Part shown: piece after piece, positions 1-7,349 of the stretch | Numbering within the stretch: the stretch's first letter is position 1 | Layout: each line of letters begins with the position of its first letter | Assembly: GCA_045600845.1 (NCBI GenBank) | Contig: JAZRYR010000042.1 | Location: forward strand, 1 to 21,284 | Direction: 5' to 3' | Length of the DNA: 21,284 bases | From: RGIG5612 sp045600845 | GTDB taxonomy: Bacteria; Bacillota; Clostridia; Lachnospirales; Lachnospiraceae | Notes under the pieces: generated by a model | Database searches by the model: none | What the model was told of the DNA's origin: nothing | The model's input: only the letters and a program-made list of their open reading frames with translations | Made by a program: the position numbers and the translations under genes

Positions 1-73
1 TGGCAAAATCCCCATAAAATGACCTTTTAGCAAAACTATGGTGGCTATTCCACCGCAGAAATTGAACTTTCAT

Positions 74-189
74 AATTTCAGACAACATTTAAGCCAAAAT
101 CGATGTCTGAAATATTGCATATCATCTATTTTCCGACATCCATTAAAAAAACAATGTCTGAAATATTGCATATCGCATAATTTCAGACA
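74..189. repeat. Cluster of short direct and inverted repeats
   Basis: The 10-mer ATTTCAGACA occurs at 75-84 and 180-189, and its reverse complement TGTCTGAAAT at 104-113 and 155-164. The two inner copies belong to a 21-base direct repeat at 103-123 and 154-174 that begins ATGTCTGAAATATTGC, spaced 51 bases apart. The copies can pair as two stem-loops (75-84 with 104-113, and 155-164 with 180-189). The cluster lies 3' of the ATP synthase transcript, which runs leftward, so RNA processing, termination or an intergenic repeat family are all possible. The function is not known from the sequence. The rest of 1-246 holds a small GGTGG/CCACC hairpin at 40-54 and nothing else recognisable. Confidence 0.8.
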
Positions 190-246
190 CCATAATCAAG
201 AATGTCTCATTCTCTTGACCTCTCATTTCAAATTTTATTCTTCCAT

Positions 247-879
247 TTATACTGTCAGATCTTTTCTCACAAAATTCGTAATTGCAAAAGGCTCCTTCTC
301 TGGGAGGCCATATTTTTCTTTGCCTAATTCAATACTTCTGCAAAGAAAAACAATATTTTTCGCTAGAGTACGGATGGTAGCCAGACCTTCTGCATCACTT
401 GCAGCTTCTCCTGGCAGCTGGCCATGTACACTGTTCCAGTATCTGCTGGATGCTACCGGCATACTGCTGATGGTAAAATATTTGTTCAGTTCATCAAAGG
501 TAGCAGAAAGTCCACCTCTTCTTGCTACACATACGCTTGCACCAACCTTACCGGTTTTATCAAAACCAGAAGCAAAGAATAAACGGTCAAGGAAAGAAAT
601 CAAAGTGCCATTTGCAGAAGCATAATATACGGGACTGGCAATAACCACTGCATCGGCTGCCTCAAATTTCGGCAGACATTCGTTGACAATATCATCGGTA
701 ACGCATTTATGCTCCATATGACAGCTGCCGCATCCAATACACCCACGGATGGTCTTATCACCGATCATAATGGTTTCGTATTCAAAACCCTCTGCTTCAA
801 ATATCTTTTCCATTTCCGCCAAAGCAATGGCTGTGTTGCCATTTTTATTAGGGGAACCATTAAATATTAAAACCTTCAT
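247..879 (-). CDS. Iron-sulfur flavoprotein / flavodoxin-fold NAD(P)H-dependent FMN reductase family
   Basis: A 210-residue flavodoxin-fold protein. The N-terminus (FNGSPNKNGNT, about residues 6-16) is the phosphate-binding loop typical of FMN-binding NADPH-dependent reductases, and SPVYY near residue 82 is the second conserved flavin-site segment. Between them lies a compact cysteine motif, C47-X2-C50-X2-C53-X5-C59, matching the CX2CX2CX4-7C [4Fe-4S] motif of the iron-sulfur flavoprotein (Isf) family. A cytosolic electron carrier with FMN plus a 4Fe-4S cluster is therefore likely; its redox partner cannot be read from the sequence. The ATG follows a GGAGG site and begins 10 bases after the atpC stop, so it is probably the last gene of the atp transcript. 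Family membership is fairly certain, the biological role is not. Confidence 0.88.
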   Translation of the reverse strand: MKVLIFNGSPNKNGNTAIALAEMEKIFEAEGFEYETIMIGDKTIRGCIGCGSCHMEHKCVTDDIVNECLPKFEAADAVVIASPVYYASANGTLISFLDRLFFASGFDKTGKVGASVCVARRGGLSATFDELNKYFTISSMPVASSRYWNSVHGQLPGEAASDAEGLATIRTLAKNIVFLCRSIELGKEKYGLPEKEPFAITNFVRKDLTV

Positions 880-889
880 AACATCCTCC

Positions 890-1318
890 TTATTTTGCCT
901 TGTGATTCTTATATTTTAATCTTGCCATAGCGCGTGCAAGTTCACTTTGAGCCATTTTATATTCAAGAACGCTCTGTTTTTGGAGTAATTCCTCTTTTGC
1001 TCTTTCTGCCGCCCTACGTGCTCTATTTTCATCAATTTCTTCCGGCAATTCCACAGAATCAACTAAAACCAGGACGGAACTGTTCTCCACCTTCAGAAGG
1101 CCGGAAGTAACAACTGCCTTTATTTCGGTTTGTCCATGAAAAGCTTCGGAGGCCGGAATCCGCATGGTCAGTTCTCCCGGAACGATGGCGCAGATCATGT
1201 CTGCACGACCTGCCAGAATCCCAATAAGTCCATCAGCTAAAGGAACCTGAATGCTTTCGCAAGGTCCCTCATAGAAATCTCTATCTGCAGCTAATAGTCT
1301 TAAATCAAAAGTTTTCAT
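890..1318 (-). CDS. atpC: ATP synthase F1 subunit epsilon
   Basis: This 142-residue protein has the usual epsilon layout. The N-terminal beta-sandwich (about 1-85) contains the conserved segment LIGILAGRADM, which corresponds to the G-x-x-G-I-L-P-x-H region of the family. The C-terminal helical hairpin (about 95-138) is rich in Ala, Arg, Lys and Glu. Epsilon sits in the central stalk with gamma and couples rotation to the c ring; in bacteria its C-terminal helices can inhibit ATP hydrolysis. The start lies three bases after the atpD stop (TAATAAATG), with only a weak ribosome site, which suggests translational coupling to atpD. Length is close to the normal 130-140 residues. Confidence 0.95.
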   Translation of the reverse strand: MKTFDLRLLAADRDFYEGPCESIQVPLADGLIGILAGRADMICAIVPGELTMRIPASEAFHGQTEIKAVVTSGLLKVENSSVLVLVDSVELPEEIDENRARRAAERAKEELLQKQSVLEYKMAQSELARAMARLKYKNHKAK

Positions 1319-1321
1319 TTA

Positions 1322-2719
1322 TTACATCTGTTCTTTCAGCATTTTTTCTGCTTTTTCTTTTACGTCTTCCAGGGTTCCTACATTGTAGAAAGCACCTTCC
1401 GGATATTCATCCATTTCGCCGTTTACAATCGCCTTAAATCCACGGATGGTCTCTTCCACAGGAACATAAATGCCCTTCATTCCTGTAAACTTCTCTGCCA
1501 CATGGAATGGCTGAGCCAGGAAACGCTGAATTCGACGAGCCCGGTTTACAACCAGCTTATCTTCTTCCCCTAATTCATCCATACCCAAAATAGCGATAAT
1601 ATCCTGAAGTTCGCTATACTTCTGAAGAATCTCCTGAACACTTCTTGCGGTGTCATAATGCTCCTTACCAACTACATCTGCTTCCAAAATACGGGAAGTA
1701 GAATTCAAAGGATCTACAGCCGGATATATACCCTGTTCTGCTATTTTACGGCTTAATACAGTGGTTGCATCCAGATGGGAGAAGGTCGTAGCCGGAGCAG
1801 GGTCAGTTAAGTCATCCGCTGGAACATAAACAGCCTGAACCGATGTTACGGAGCCATTTTTCGTAGAAGTAATTCTCTCCTGTAATGCCCCCATTTCCGC
1901 TGCCAAAGTCGGCTGGTAACCAACTGCAGAAGGCATACGTCCCAGCAAGGTAGAAACTTCCGATCCTGCCTGAACGAAACGGAAAATATTATCTATGAAT
2001 AAAAGAATGTCTTTATGTTCATGATCACGGAAATACTCTGCCATGGTAAGACCCGTAAGACCTACTCTCATACGGACACCAGGAGCCTCATTCATCTGTC
2101 CGAATACTAAAGCGGTTTTATCAAATACACCACTTTCCCGCATCTCATTCCATAAGTCGTTACCTTCACGGCTACGCTCACCAACACCGGTGAAAATAGA
2201 ATATCCACCGTGTTCCATAGCTACATTATGGATCAGTTCCTGGATCAAAACGGTCTTGCCAACACCAGCGCCACCAAAAAGTCCGATTTTTCCGCCCTTT
2301 GGATATGGCTCTAAAAGGTCGATAACCTTAATACCGGTTTCCAAAATTTCGATAGATGGCATCTGTTCCTCAAAGCTTGGAGCTTTTCTATGGATGGTCC
2401 ATCTTTCATTTTCCTCCGGAATCGGCTCACCGCCGTCAATGGTTTCTCCTAATACATTAAAAAGACGGCCTAAGGTACAGGTTCCTACCGGAACTTTGAT
2501 ACCGCTACCGGTAGCAGTAACTTCCAGGTTTCTGCGTAAGCCTTCGGATTCGGACAACATGATACAACGCACCTTGTTGCTTCCGATATGCTGGGCAACT
2601 TCCATTACCTTTTTCTCGCCGTTAATTGTAACGGTTAATGCTTCTTTAATTTTTGGCAATTGTTCGTCAAAAGTGACATCAACAACAGAACCGGATACTT
2701 CTACAATCTTGCCTGTCAT
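1322..2719 (-). CDS. atpD: ATP synthase F1 subunit beta
   Basis: Catalytic beta subunit, 465 residues, the usual length. Visible landmarks are the Walker A loop GGAGVGKT (149-156), the catalytic glutamate in GERSREGND (E181), the Walker B aspartate in FIDNIFRF (D243), and the nucleotide-pocket segment GYQPTLAAEMG (267-277). The DELSEED torque helix reads DELGEED (381-387), with Gly for Ser. Beta alternates with alpha in the F1 hexamer and carries the three catalytic sites for ATP synthesis or hydrolysis on the cytoplasmic side. The start is an ATG eight bases behind a GGAGG ribosome site, in the short gap after atpG. All catalytic residues are present, so the enzyme should be active. Confidence 0.98.
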   Translation of the reverse strand: MTGKIVEVSGSVVDVTFDEQLPKIKEALTVTINGEKKVMEVAQHIGSNKVRCIMLSESEGLRRNLEVTATGSGIKVPVGTCTLGRLFNVLGETIDGGEPIPEENERWTIHRKAPSFEEQMPSIEILETGIKVIDLLEPYPKGGKIGLFGGAGVGKTVLIQELIHNVAMEHGGYSIFTGVGERSREGNDLWNEMRESGVFDKTALVFGQMNEAPGVRMRVGLTGLTMAEYFRDHEHKDILLFIDNIFRFVQAGSEVSTLLGRMPSAVGYQPTLAAEMGALQERITSTKNGSVTSVQAVYVPADDLTDPAPATTFSHLDATTVLSRKIAEQGIYPAVDPLNSTSRILEADVVGKEHYDTARSVQEILQKYSELQDIIAILGMDELGEEDKLVVNRARRIQRFLAQPFHVAEKFTGMKGIYVPVEETIRGFKAIVNGEMDEYPEGAFYNVGTLEDVKEKAEKMLKEQM

Positions 2720-2731
2720 TAATATTTCCTC

Positions 2732-3643
2732 CTAATTGCTGTTTTTGGCCTTTGCCAATTTCAGGCTTTTCGCGCCTGCCGATACTTCGATAATTTCCTG
2801 AGTGATAGCCCCCTGACGGACATGGTTATACTCCAGACTCAATCGGTCCAGAATATCCTGTGCATTCTGCGTTGCCCGGTCCATCGCCATCATTCTTGCG
2901 TTCTGCTCACTGCAATAACTATCAATCAATGCCGAATAAATATATCCGGTAATATAATTTGGAATTAAATGTTCTAAAACTTCCTTTTGAGAAGGGAAAT
3001 ACTCAAAATCATCACCTTTTTCTGCATCTTCCGTCTCAAAATGAGAGCGGTGCAGTGGCAATAAACGGGATAATTGTGCCGTTGGATTTAAGCCATTTCC
3101 GAAGTCTGTATAAACCAGATAAACTTTCTTGAAATATCGGCTTAAATACGTTTCCACTAAAAAGTTGGAAATTTCCCTTGCCCGGTCCATGTTTGGATTC
3201 TGAGCCGTATATAAGAAACTCTTTGAAATCGAATGGCCATGGCTTTCAAAGAAATTCCGGCCATACTCTCCGACAACAAACAGCTCGCAATCTTCATGCA
3301 ATTCTAATAATTTCAGAGTTTCTTTTATTACATTCTGGTTATAGGAACCAGCCAGTCCTTTATCCGCGGTAATTACAAGAATTGCATATTTTCCCGATTT
3401 AGAGAAATCTTCGCTGGAGTCATCCAATCCTTCCGGTAAAAAGAAGTCGCTGTCAATATGGTCAATCGTACGGAAAATACGCTCTATTTCGCCTTTTAAG
3501 GTCTCAAAATAAGGACTGGTATTTGTCATATCCATTCTTGCTTTTCTCAGCTTTGTAGACGCAATCAGATACATAGCGTTGGTAATTTTCTGTGTATCTG
3601 TTACAGACCCTATTCTATTTTTTATTTCTTTAGCATTAGACAT
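2732..3643 (-). CDS. atpG: ATP synthase F1 subunit gamma
   Basis: Central-stalk rotor subunit, 303 residues (typical 285-295). The N-terminus has the conserved helix KEIKNRIGSVTDTQKITNAM and the C-terminus has the signature RQGAITQEIIEVSAGA (about 276-291). These two ends form the coiled coil that turns inside the alpha3beta3 hexamer. The middle Rossmann-like region contains ITADKGLAGSYN, also conserved in gamma subunits. The ATG overlaps the last 8 bases of atpA (3636-3643), so translation is almost certainly coupled. Nothing suggests loss of function. Confidence 0.97.
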   Translation of the reverse strand: MSNAKEIKNRIGSVTDTQKITNAMYLIASTKLRKARMDMTNTSPYFETLKGEIERIFRTIDHIDSDFFLPEGLDDSSEDFSKSGKYAILVITADKGLAGSYNQNVIKETLKLLELHEDCELFVVGEYGRNFFESHGHSISKSFLYTAQNPNMDRAREISNFLVETYLSRYFKKVYLVYTDFGNGLNPTAQLSRLLPLHRSHFETEDAEKGDDFEYFPSQKEVLEHLIPNYITGYIYSALIDSYCSEQNARMMAMDRATQNAQDILDRLSLEYNHVRQGAITQEIIEVSAGAKSLKLAKAKNSN

Positions 3644-5366
3644 AGAATTTTTCTGCGAAATCCTTTGCGTATTTTATGACCGTTTCTTTTTCTTCTTCTG
3701 TGAATACCCCATTGCCATCAATCGATGCACAAATAGATGCATACTCACTTTCAAATCCAGCTAACAGTTCCTGATTGAAGCGGTAAACGTCATCCATTTC
3801 AATTTTCTGCATGGAATGAGCCAGAGAAGAAAGAAGAATGATTACCTGCTGATGAAGACTGTATGGCTTGTACTGTGGCTGAATCAACATTTTCATCAGT
3901 CCCTGCCCATAGGTCAGCTGATTCTTCGTCGCATCGTCTAAGTCACTGGAGAACTGGGTAAATACTTCCATCTCGCGGAACTGGGCCAGATCCAGACGAA
4001 GAGTTCCTACCGCCTTCTTCATAGCTTTCGTCTGAGCATCTCCACCAACACGGGAAACAGAAAGACCAACGTTTACTGCAGGTCTCTGTCCGGAGAAGAA
4101 TAAATTACTTTCCAGATAAATCTGTCCATCGGTGATGGAAATAATGTTTGTAGGAATATATGCAGAAACATCATTATCCTGAGTTTCTACAATAGGCAAT
4201 GCGGTAATGCTGCCACCGCCTTTTTCATCACTTAATCTAGCAGATCTTTCCAGCAGTCTTGAATGGAGATAGAAGACATCACCCGGATAAGCCTCTCGGC
4301 CTGGAGACCGGTCTAACAGAAGACTTATGGAACGGTAGGCAACTGCATGCTTGGACAAATCATCATAAATAATCAAGACATCCTTGCCCTTTTCCATAAA
4401 ATATTCTGCCATAGCACATCCGGAATACGGAGCAATATACTGAAGCGGATCCGCATCAGAAGCATTTGCTGCAACAATAATGGTATATTCCATTGCGCCA
4501 TGTTTTCTAAGGTTTTCTGCTAACTGCGCAACGCTGCTGGCCTTCTGTCCAATAGCAACGTAAATACAGATACAATCCTTTCCTTGCTGGTTAATGATTG
4601 CATCAATGGCGATAGCTGTTTTTCCAGTCTGACGGTCGCCGATAATAAGCTCTCTTTGGCCTCTTCCGATTGGGAACATGGAGTCGATGGAAAGAATACC
4701 TGTTTCCAATGGATGATTTACCGACTGACGATCAACAATACCAGGGGCTTTGTTTTCAATCGGACGGTAGGCTTCTGCTTTAATTTCGCCTTTTCCGTCA
4801 ATTGGGGTTCCTAAGGAATCTACTACTCTGCCCAGATATCCTTCGCCGATTGGAACACTGGCTGTTCCGTTCGTTCTTCTTACGGAACTTCCTGCCAGAA
4901 TTTCCTCGTCATCACCAAAAATAACGCAGCCAACGGTAGTCTCTGTTAAGTCAAGGACCATACCTCTCAAACCGCAATCGAATATGAGGATTTCGCCGTA
5001 TTCGGCATTTTCCAAACCGGAAATACGGGCAATACCATCTCCTACGGTTACAACGGTACCTCTTTCGGAAGGAAGGGCTTTTACTTCCCAATCCTGTAAA
5101 GCACCCTTAATAAGGGGAATTAATTCTTTTCCTGAAAAATTCTCTTTACGGAAAGAACGGACAAACTGGTCATAAAGACCTTCTTTGCTCCAGTCATATT
5201 CTTCGGATCCAACGATTAATTTGAACCCATACTCCAAAGACTGGTCACTGATCCATTCCAGTTCCGTTTCTTCACCATATTTCTTTTTGAGAAAGCTAAT
5301 AAATCTCTGTTTCTGCTCAGCAGAAGGAGCCTGTGCAGAATACAAAAAAGCTTTGTTATCTGTCAT
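3636..5366 (-). CDS. atpA: ATP synthase F1 subunit alpha with N-terminal delta C-terminal-domain fusion
   Basis: At 576 residues this is about 70 longer than normal alpha. Residues ~78-576 are a complete alpha subunit: N-terminal helix, beta barrel with VVTVGDGIARISGL (about 105-118), Walker A GDRQTGKT (243-250), IIYDDLSKHAVAYR (332-345) and the arginine finger in SVSRVGG (R439). Residues ~14-73 have no place in normal alpha. They align without gaps to the C-terminal domain of delta/AtpH (for example E. coli AtpH from SEQQLAKIS onward), sharing the pattern of a leading helix, E/K-L-x(4)-D-x-S-x(3)-G and G-x(4)-D-x-S. No separate atpH exists between atpF and atpA, where it normally lies; the ATG abuts the atpF stop (TAAATG). 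The alpha assignment is certain. The delta identity of the extension is my own alignment by eye and inference from context. Confidence 0.95.
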   Translation of the reverse strand: MTDNKAFLYSAQAPSAEQKQRFISFLKKKYGEETELEWISDQSLEYGFKLIVGSEEYDWSKEGLYDQFVRSFRKENFSGKELIPLIKGALQDWEVKALPSERGTVVTVGDGIARISGLENAEYGEILIFDCGLRGMVLDLTETTVGCVIFGDDEEILAGSSVRRTNGTASVPIGEGYLGRVVDSLGTPIDGKGEIKAEAYRPIENKAPGIVDRQSVNHPLETGILSIDSMFPIGRGQRELIIGDRQTGKTAIAIDAIINQQGKDCICIYVAIGQKASSVAQLAENLRKHGAMEYTIIVAANASDADPLQYIAPYSGCAMAEYFMEKGKDVLIIYDDLSKHAVAYRSISLLLDRSPGREAYPGDVFYLHSRLLERSARLSDEKGGGSITALPIVETQDNDVSAYIPTNIISITDGQIYLESNLFFSGQRPAVNVGLSVSRVGGDAQTKAMKKAVGTLRLDLAQFREMEVFTQFSSDLDDATKNQLTYGQGLMKMLIQPQYKPYSLHQQVIILLSSLAHSMQKIEMDDVYRFNQELLAGFESEYASICASIDGNGVFTEEEKETVIKYAKDFAEKFYV

Positions 5367-5849
5367 TTACTTTTCCTCTGCAGAATCTAAGAAACTATCA
5401 AAAGCATCCGATGTACTGTCAAAAATAGCCTTTTTGGCAGCTTCTTTTGCTAACTCTTCAATCTGATCGCCTGCTTCTGCAACGATTCTGTCTTTCTCTT
5501 CTTCCGCCTGTTTACGGGCTTTTGCCAGAATGAGTTCTGCTTCTGCTTTGGCTTCATCTGTTTTTGCCTTAGCCATAGCGTTCGCTTCATCCATAGCTTT
5601 ATTCTTAATAGCAGCAGCTTCTGAGTCTACTTCCTGAAGTTTTGACTCATATTCTTCCTTTAAATCTTTTGCTTTATCCAGATTTTCTTTGGTCTGATCA
5701 TCCAGTTCCTGATATCCGGCTTTTCTTTTATCCATAAAGTTTTTAACCGGTTTGTAAAGGACCAGATAAAGAACAAAGAACAGAATAGCAAAGTTCAGCA
5801 AATGAAGTAAAATCTGCTGAAAATCTATGTTCAGTGGTACTCCTGTCAT
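5367..5849 (-). CDS. atpF: ATP synthase Fo subunit b
   Basis: The b subunit is 160 residues, of normal length. A single membrane helix at about 12-32 (ILLHLLNFAILFFVLYLVLY) is followed by KPVKNFMDKRK and then a long, highly charged Ala/Glu/Lys-rich helix to the end, the peripheral-stalk coiled coil. Its C-terminus normally binds the delta subunit on top of F1. Here the only delta-like sequence is the domain fused to AtpA, encoded directly after it with no spacing, so b probably docks onto that domain. It is an ordinary b, not a b-delta fusion of the mycobacterial kind: it stops where normal b proteins stop. A moderate AGGCGG-like ribosome site precedes the ATG. Confidence 0.95.
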   Translation of the reverse strand: MTGVPLNIDFQQILLHLLNFAILFFVLYLVLYKPVKNFMDKRKAGYQELDDQTKENLDKAKDLKEEYESKLQEVDSEAAAIKNKAMDEANAMAKAKTDEAKAEAELILAKARKQAEEEKDRIVAEAGDQIEELAKEAAKKAIFDSTSDAFDSFLDSAEEK

Positions 5850-5877
5850 TTTTATCTAACCGCCTTTACAATTAAAA

Positions 5878-6252
5878 TTACAATACGAAAATAATCAGAA
5901 TAGCAACGATCAATGCGTAAATAATTGCTGTCTCGATAAATACCAGACCTAACATTAAAGAGGTACGGATTTTTCCTTCTGCTTCTGGCTGTCTTGCAAT
6001 ACCGTCAATAGATTTTGTGATAGCCCATGCCATTCCAAAAGCACCTGCTGCTGCAGCAACACCGATTACTGCTGCTGCGGTAATAGCTTTTGTGCTCTTA
6101 AGAGTATCTGCTAATGGAGCGATAACTTCACCAGCTGCTACTGCTGCAACTTCGTCCGCCTTTGTTGTGATAGCAAGAACTACCATACAAAGAGCCAAAG
6201 CTGCTGCGATAATACCTAAAATTGTTATTGTTCTTTTACCAACCTTTGTCAT
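5878..6252 (-). CDS. atpE: ATP synthase Fo subunit c, long form with N-terminal hydrophobic extension
   Basis: At 124 residues it is about 40 longer than most c subunits (70-90). The conserved hairpin is residues ~55-124: a Gly/Ala-rich helix, the polar loop RQPE (87-90), and the second helix with the ion-carrying glutamate E107 in FIETAIIYAL. In front lies an extra hydrophobic stretch (~9-30) and a short linker, resembling an uncleaved or cleavable signal segment. Compared with the Na+ ring of Ilyobacter, the residue equivalent to Gln32 is M74 and the E-S-T triad reads E-T-A, which argues for H+ rather than Na+ coupling. The ATG has an AGGAGG site eight to nine bases upstream, so the long start is well supported. 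Ion specificity is inference. Confidence 0.95.
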   Translation of the reverse strand: MTKVGKRTITILGIIAAALALCMVVLAITTKADEVAAVAAGEVIAPLADTLKSTKAITAAAVIGVAAAAGAFGMAWAITKSIDGIARQPEAEGKIRTSLMLGLVFIETAIIYALIVAILIIFVL

Positions 6253-6294
6253 TTTTATTTCCTCCTAAGTGAAAACACTTTTAATTATTTATAT

Positions 6295-7155
6295 TTAAGC
6301 TCTTTCGGCTTTTATTTTCTTTTTCTTTTCTTTTGGAACTTTTACTTTTTTCTCCGATTTTTCTGTAACTTCACCGAAATAGGTAGATGCCAGCGTGGTC
6401 AAAACGTAAGCCTGAATCAAGGCATGAAGCAGGGTGAAAATAACACCTACAAAAACAGGAATTACATAACTTGTCAAAGTATAGTGGTAAACCAAATCCG
6501 TAACTAAAGCACCAGAAAGCAAGGCCCCAAAAAGACGGAAGCTCATGGAAATCGGAAGGGAGAATTCCTTCAGCGCTTTTCCAAGGCCCTTCAGACCATT
6601 CCGCGCAATACCTCCACCCATAATAACCAAAAAGGTAAGGCAGCCCATGGTAACCGCACCGTTAATATCTGCTAAAGGAGCTGGTAAGGCAATACTGGTT
6701 CCTAAAGTTGTCGGTGCCTGAAGACCGAACAATTCAAATAAGGTTCCTATACAGATATAGGCACCAGCCACAAAAATATATCCGCCGATAAATCCATGGC
6801 AATGAGGAGAATTCTCTTTCGCCATATTGGCAAATAATTCCACGCCCTGCTCTAACAGCATCTGGAATTTGCCTGGAATAATCGTGAATTTTGGAATAAC
6901 AAAAATACGGATAACAATAGCTGCTACAATCAGAATTCCCGAAACAATGAATGCCGAAATAACCGCCGGGTTCACCTGTAATCCAAATAGATTAATCTTA
7001 AACGTTTCATGCAGTACTGCGTCCTTCATCGCAATGCTGATATCTTCGTGTGGTGATTCCGGCAATAGGTTTCCGGTAAGAATAATACCCACAATCAGAA
7101 TTGCGAAGATAAAGGCGAAAATAATGATAAATCTAGTTTTTTTCTTCTTTTCCAT
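6295..7155 (-). CDS. atpB: ATP synthase Fo subunit a
   Basis: Polytopic membrane subunit a, 286 residues, with an N-terminal membrane helix (~9-29), several further helices and a Lys-rich cytoplasmic tail (~264-286). It forms the ion half-channels next to the c ring. The essential arginine is R207 in SFRLFG and the conserved glutamine of the last helix is Q248 in LIQAYVLTTLASTYFGE. The residue after RLFG is Ala (A211), where most families have Asn (RLFGN). It is the first gene of the operon; the ATG follows AAGGAAAT. No atpI or atpZ precedes it. The identity is secure despite the substitution. Confidence 0.96.
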   Translation of the reverse strand: MEKKKKTRFIIIFAFIFAILIVGIILTGNLLPESPHEDISIAMKDAVLHETFKINLFGLQVNPAVISAFIVSGILIVAAIVIRIFVIPKFTIIPGKFQMLLEQGVELFANMAKENSPHCHGFIGGYIFVAGAYICIGTLFELFGLQAPTTLGTSIALPAPLADINGAVTMGCLTFLVIMGGGIARNGLKGLGKALKEFSLPISMSFRLFGALLSGALVTDLVYHYTLTSYVIPVFVGVIFTLLHALIQAYVLTTLASTYFGEVTEKSEKKVKVPKEKKKKIKAERA

Positions 7156-7200
7156 TTCTTATTTCCTTAATCAAACAGAAAAATATTTGGGACAAATAAA

Positions 7201-7231
7201 AATATCTTGCAAGGGGTTCCTGCAAGATATT
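7201..7231 (-). terminator. Terminator-like hairpin in the atpB leader (possible attenuator)
   Basis: On the minus strand the arms AATATCTTGCAGG and CCTTGCAAGATATT form a stem of about 13 pairs with one bulged base and an AACC loop, followed at once by TTTATTTG. It stands between the fchA stop (7350) and the atpB start (7155), downstream of the likely atp promoter at 7264-7291. It may simply end fchA transcription, but only about 45 bases separate it from atpB, leaving little room for another promoter, so it may also act as an attenuator. Confidence 0.75.
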
Positions 7232-7263
7232 CTATACTCGTATGAGTCCCTTACAACCTATGA

Positions 7264-7291
7264 ATTATACTCTTTTTATCGAAAATGTACA
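7264..7291 (-). promoter_or_regulatory. Probable sigma-A promoter of the atp operon
   Basis: On the minus strand TGTACA (7286-7291, 4 of 6 consensus bases) is followed 16 bases later by a perfect TATAAT (7264-7269). The -35 lies inside the left arm of an inverted repeat GTACACT (7287-7293) / AGTGTAC (7314-7320), which could be an operator. Predicted transcription would begin about 100 bases before atpB. Confidence 0.55.
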
Positions 7292-7349
7292 CTTAAAAAA
7301 ATCACGAAATAACAGTGTACCCTCAAGGTATTTTTTGGTTGTTTTTTAT

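Noticed and set aside
103..174. CRISPR-like pair of 21-base repeats
   Set aside because: There are only two direct copies, with related copies in the opposite orientation, and no regular spacers or cas genes. It fits an inverted-repeat cluster better.
38..625. Open frame of 195 codons on the plus strand
   Set aside because: It runs antisense through the well-supported iron-sulfur flavoprotein gene and the repeat cluster, has no ribosome site and resembles no family.
2043..2735. Plus-strand frame of 230 codons
   Set aside because: It is antisense to atpD, which has intact catalytic motifs; the frame is a by-product of atpD codon use.
5367..5849. Fusion of b with delta, as in mycobacteria
   Set aside because: The b subunit ends at a normal length of 160 residues; the delta-like sequence is on the alpha side.
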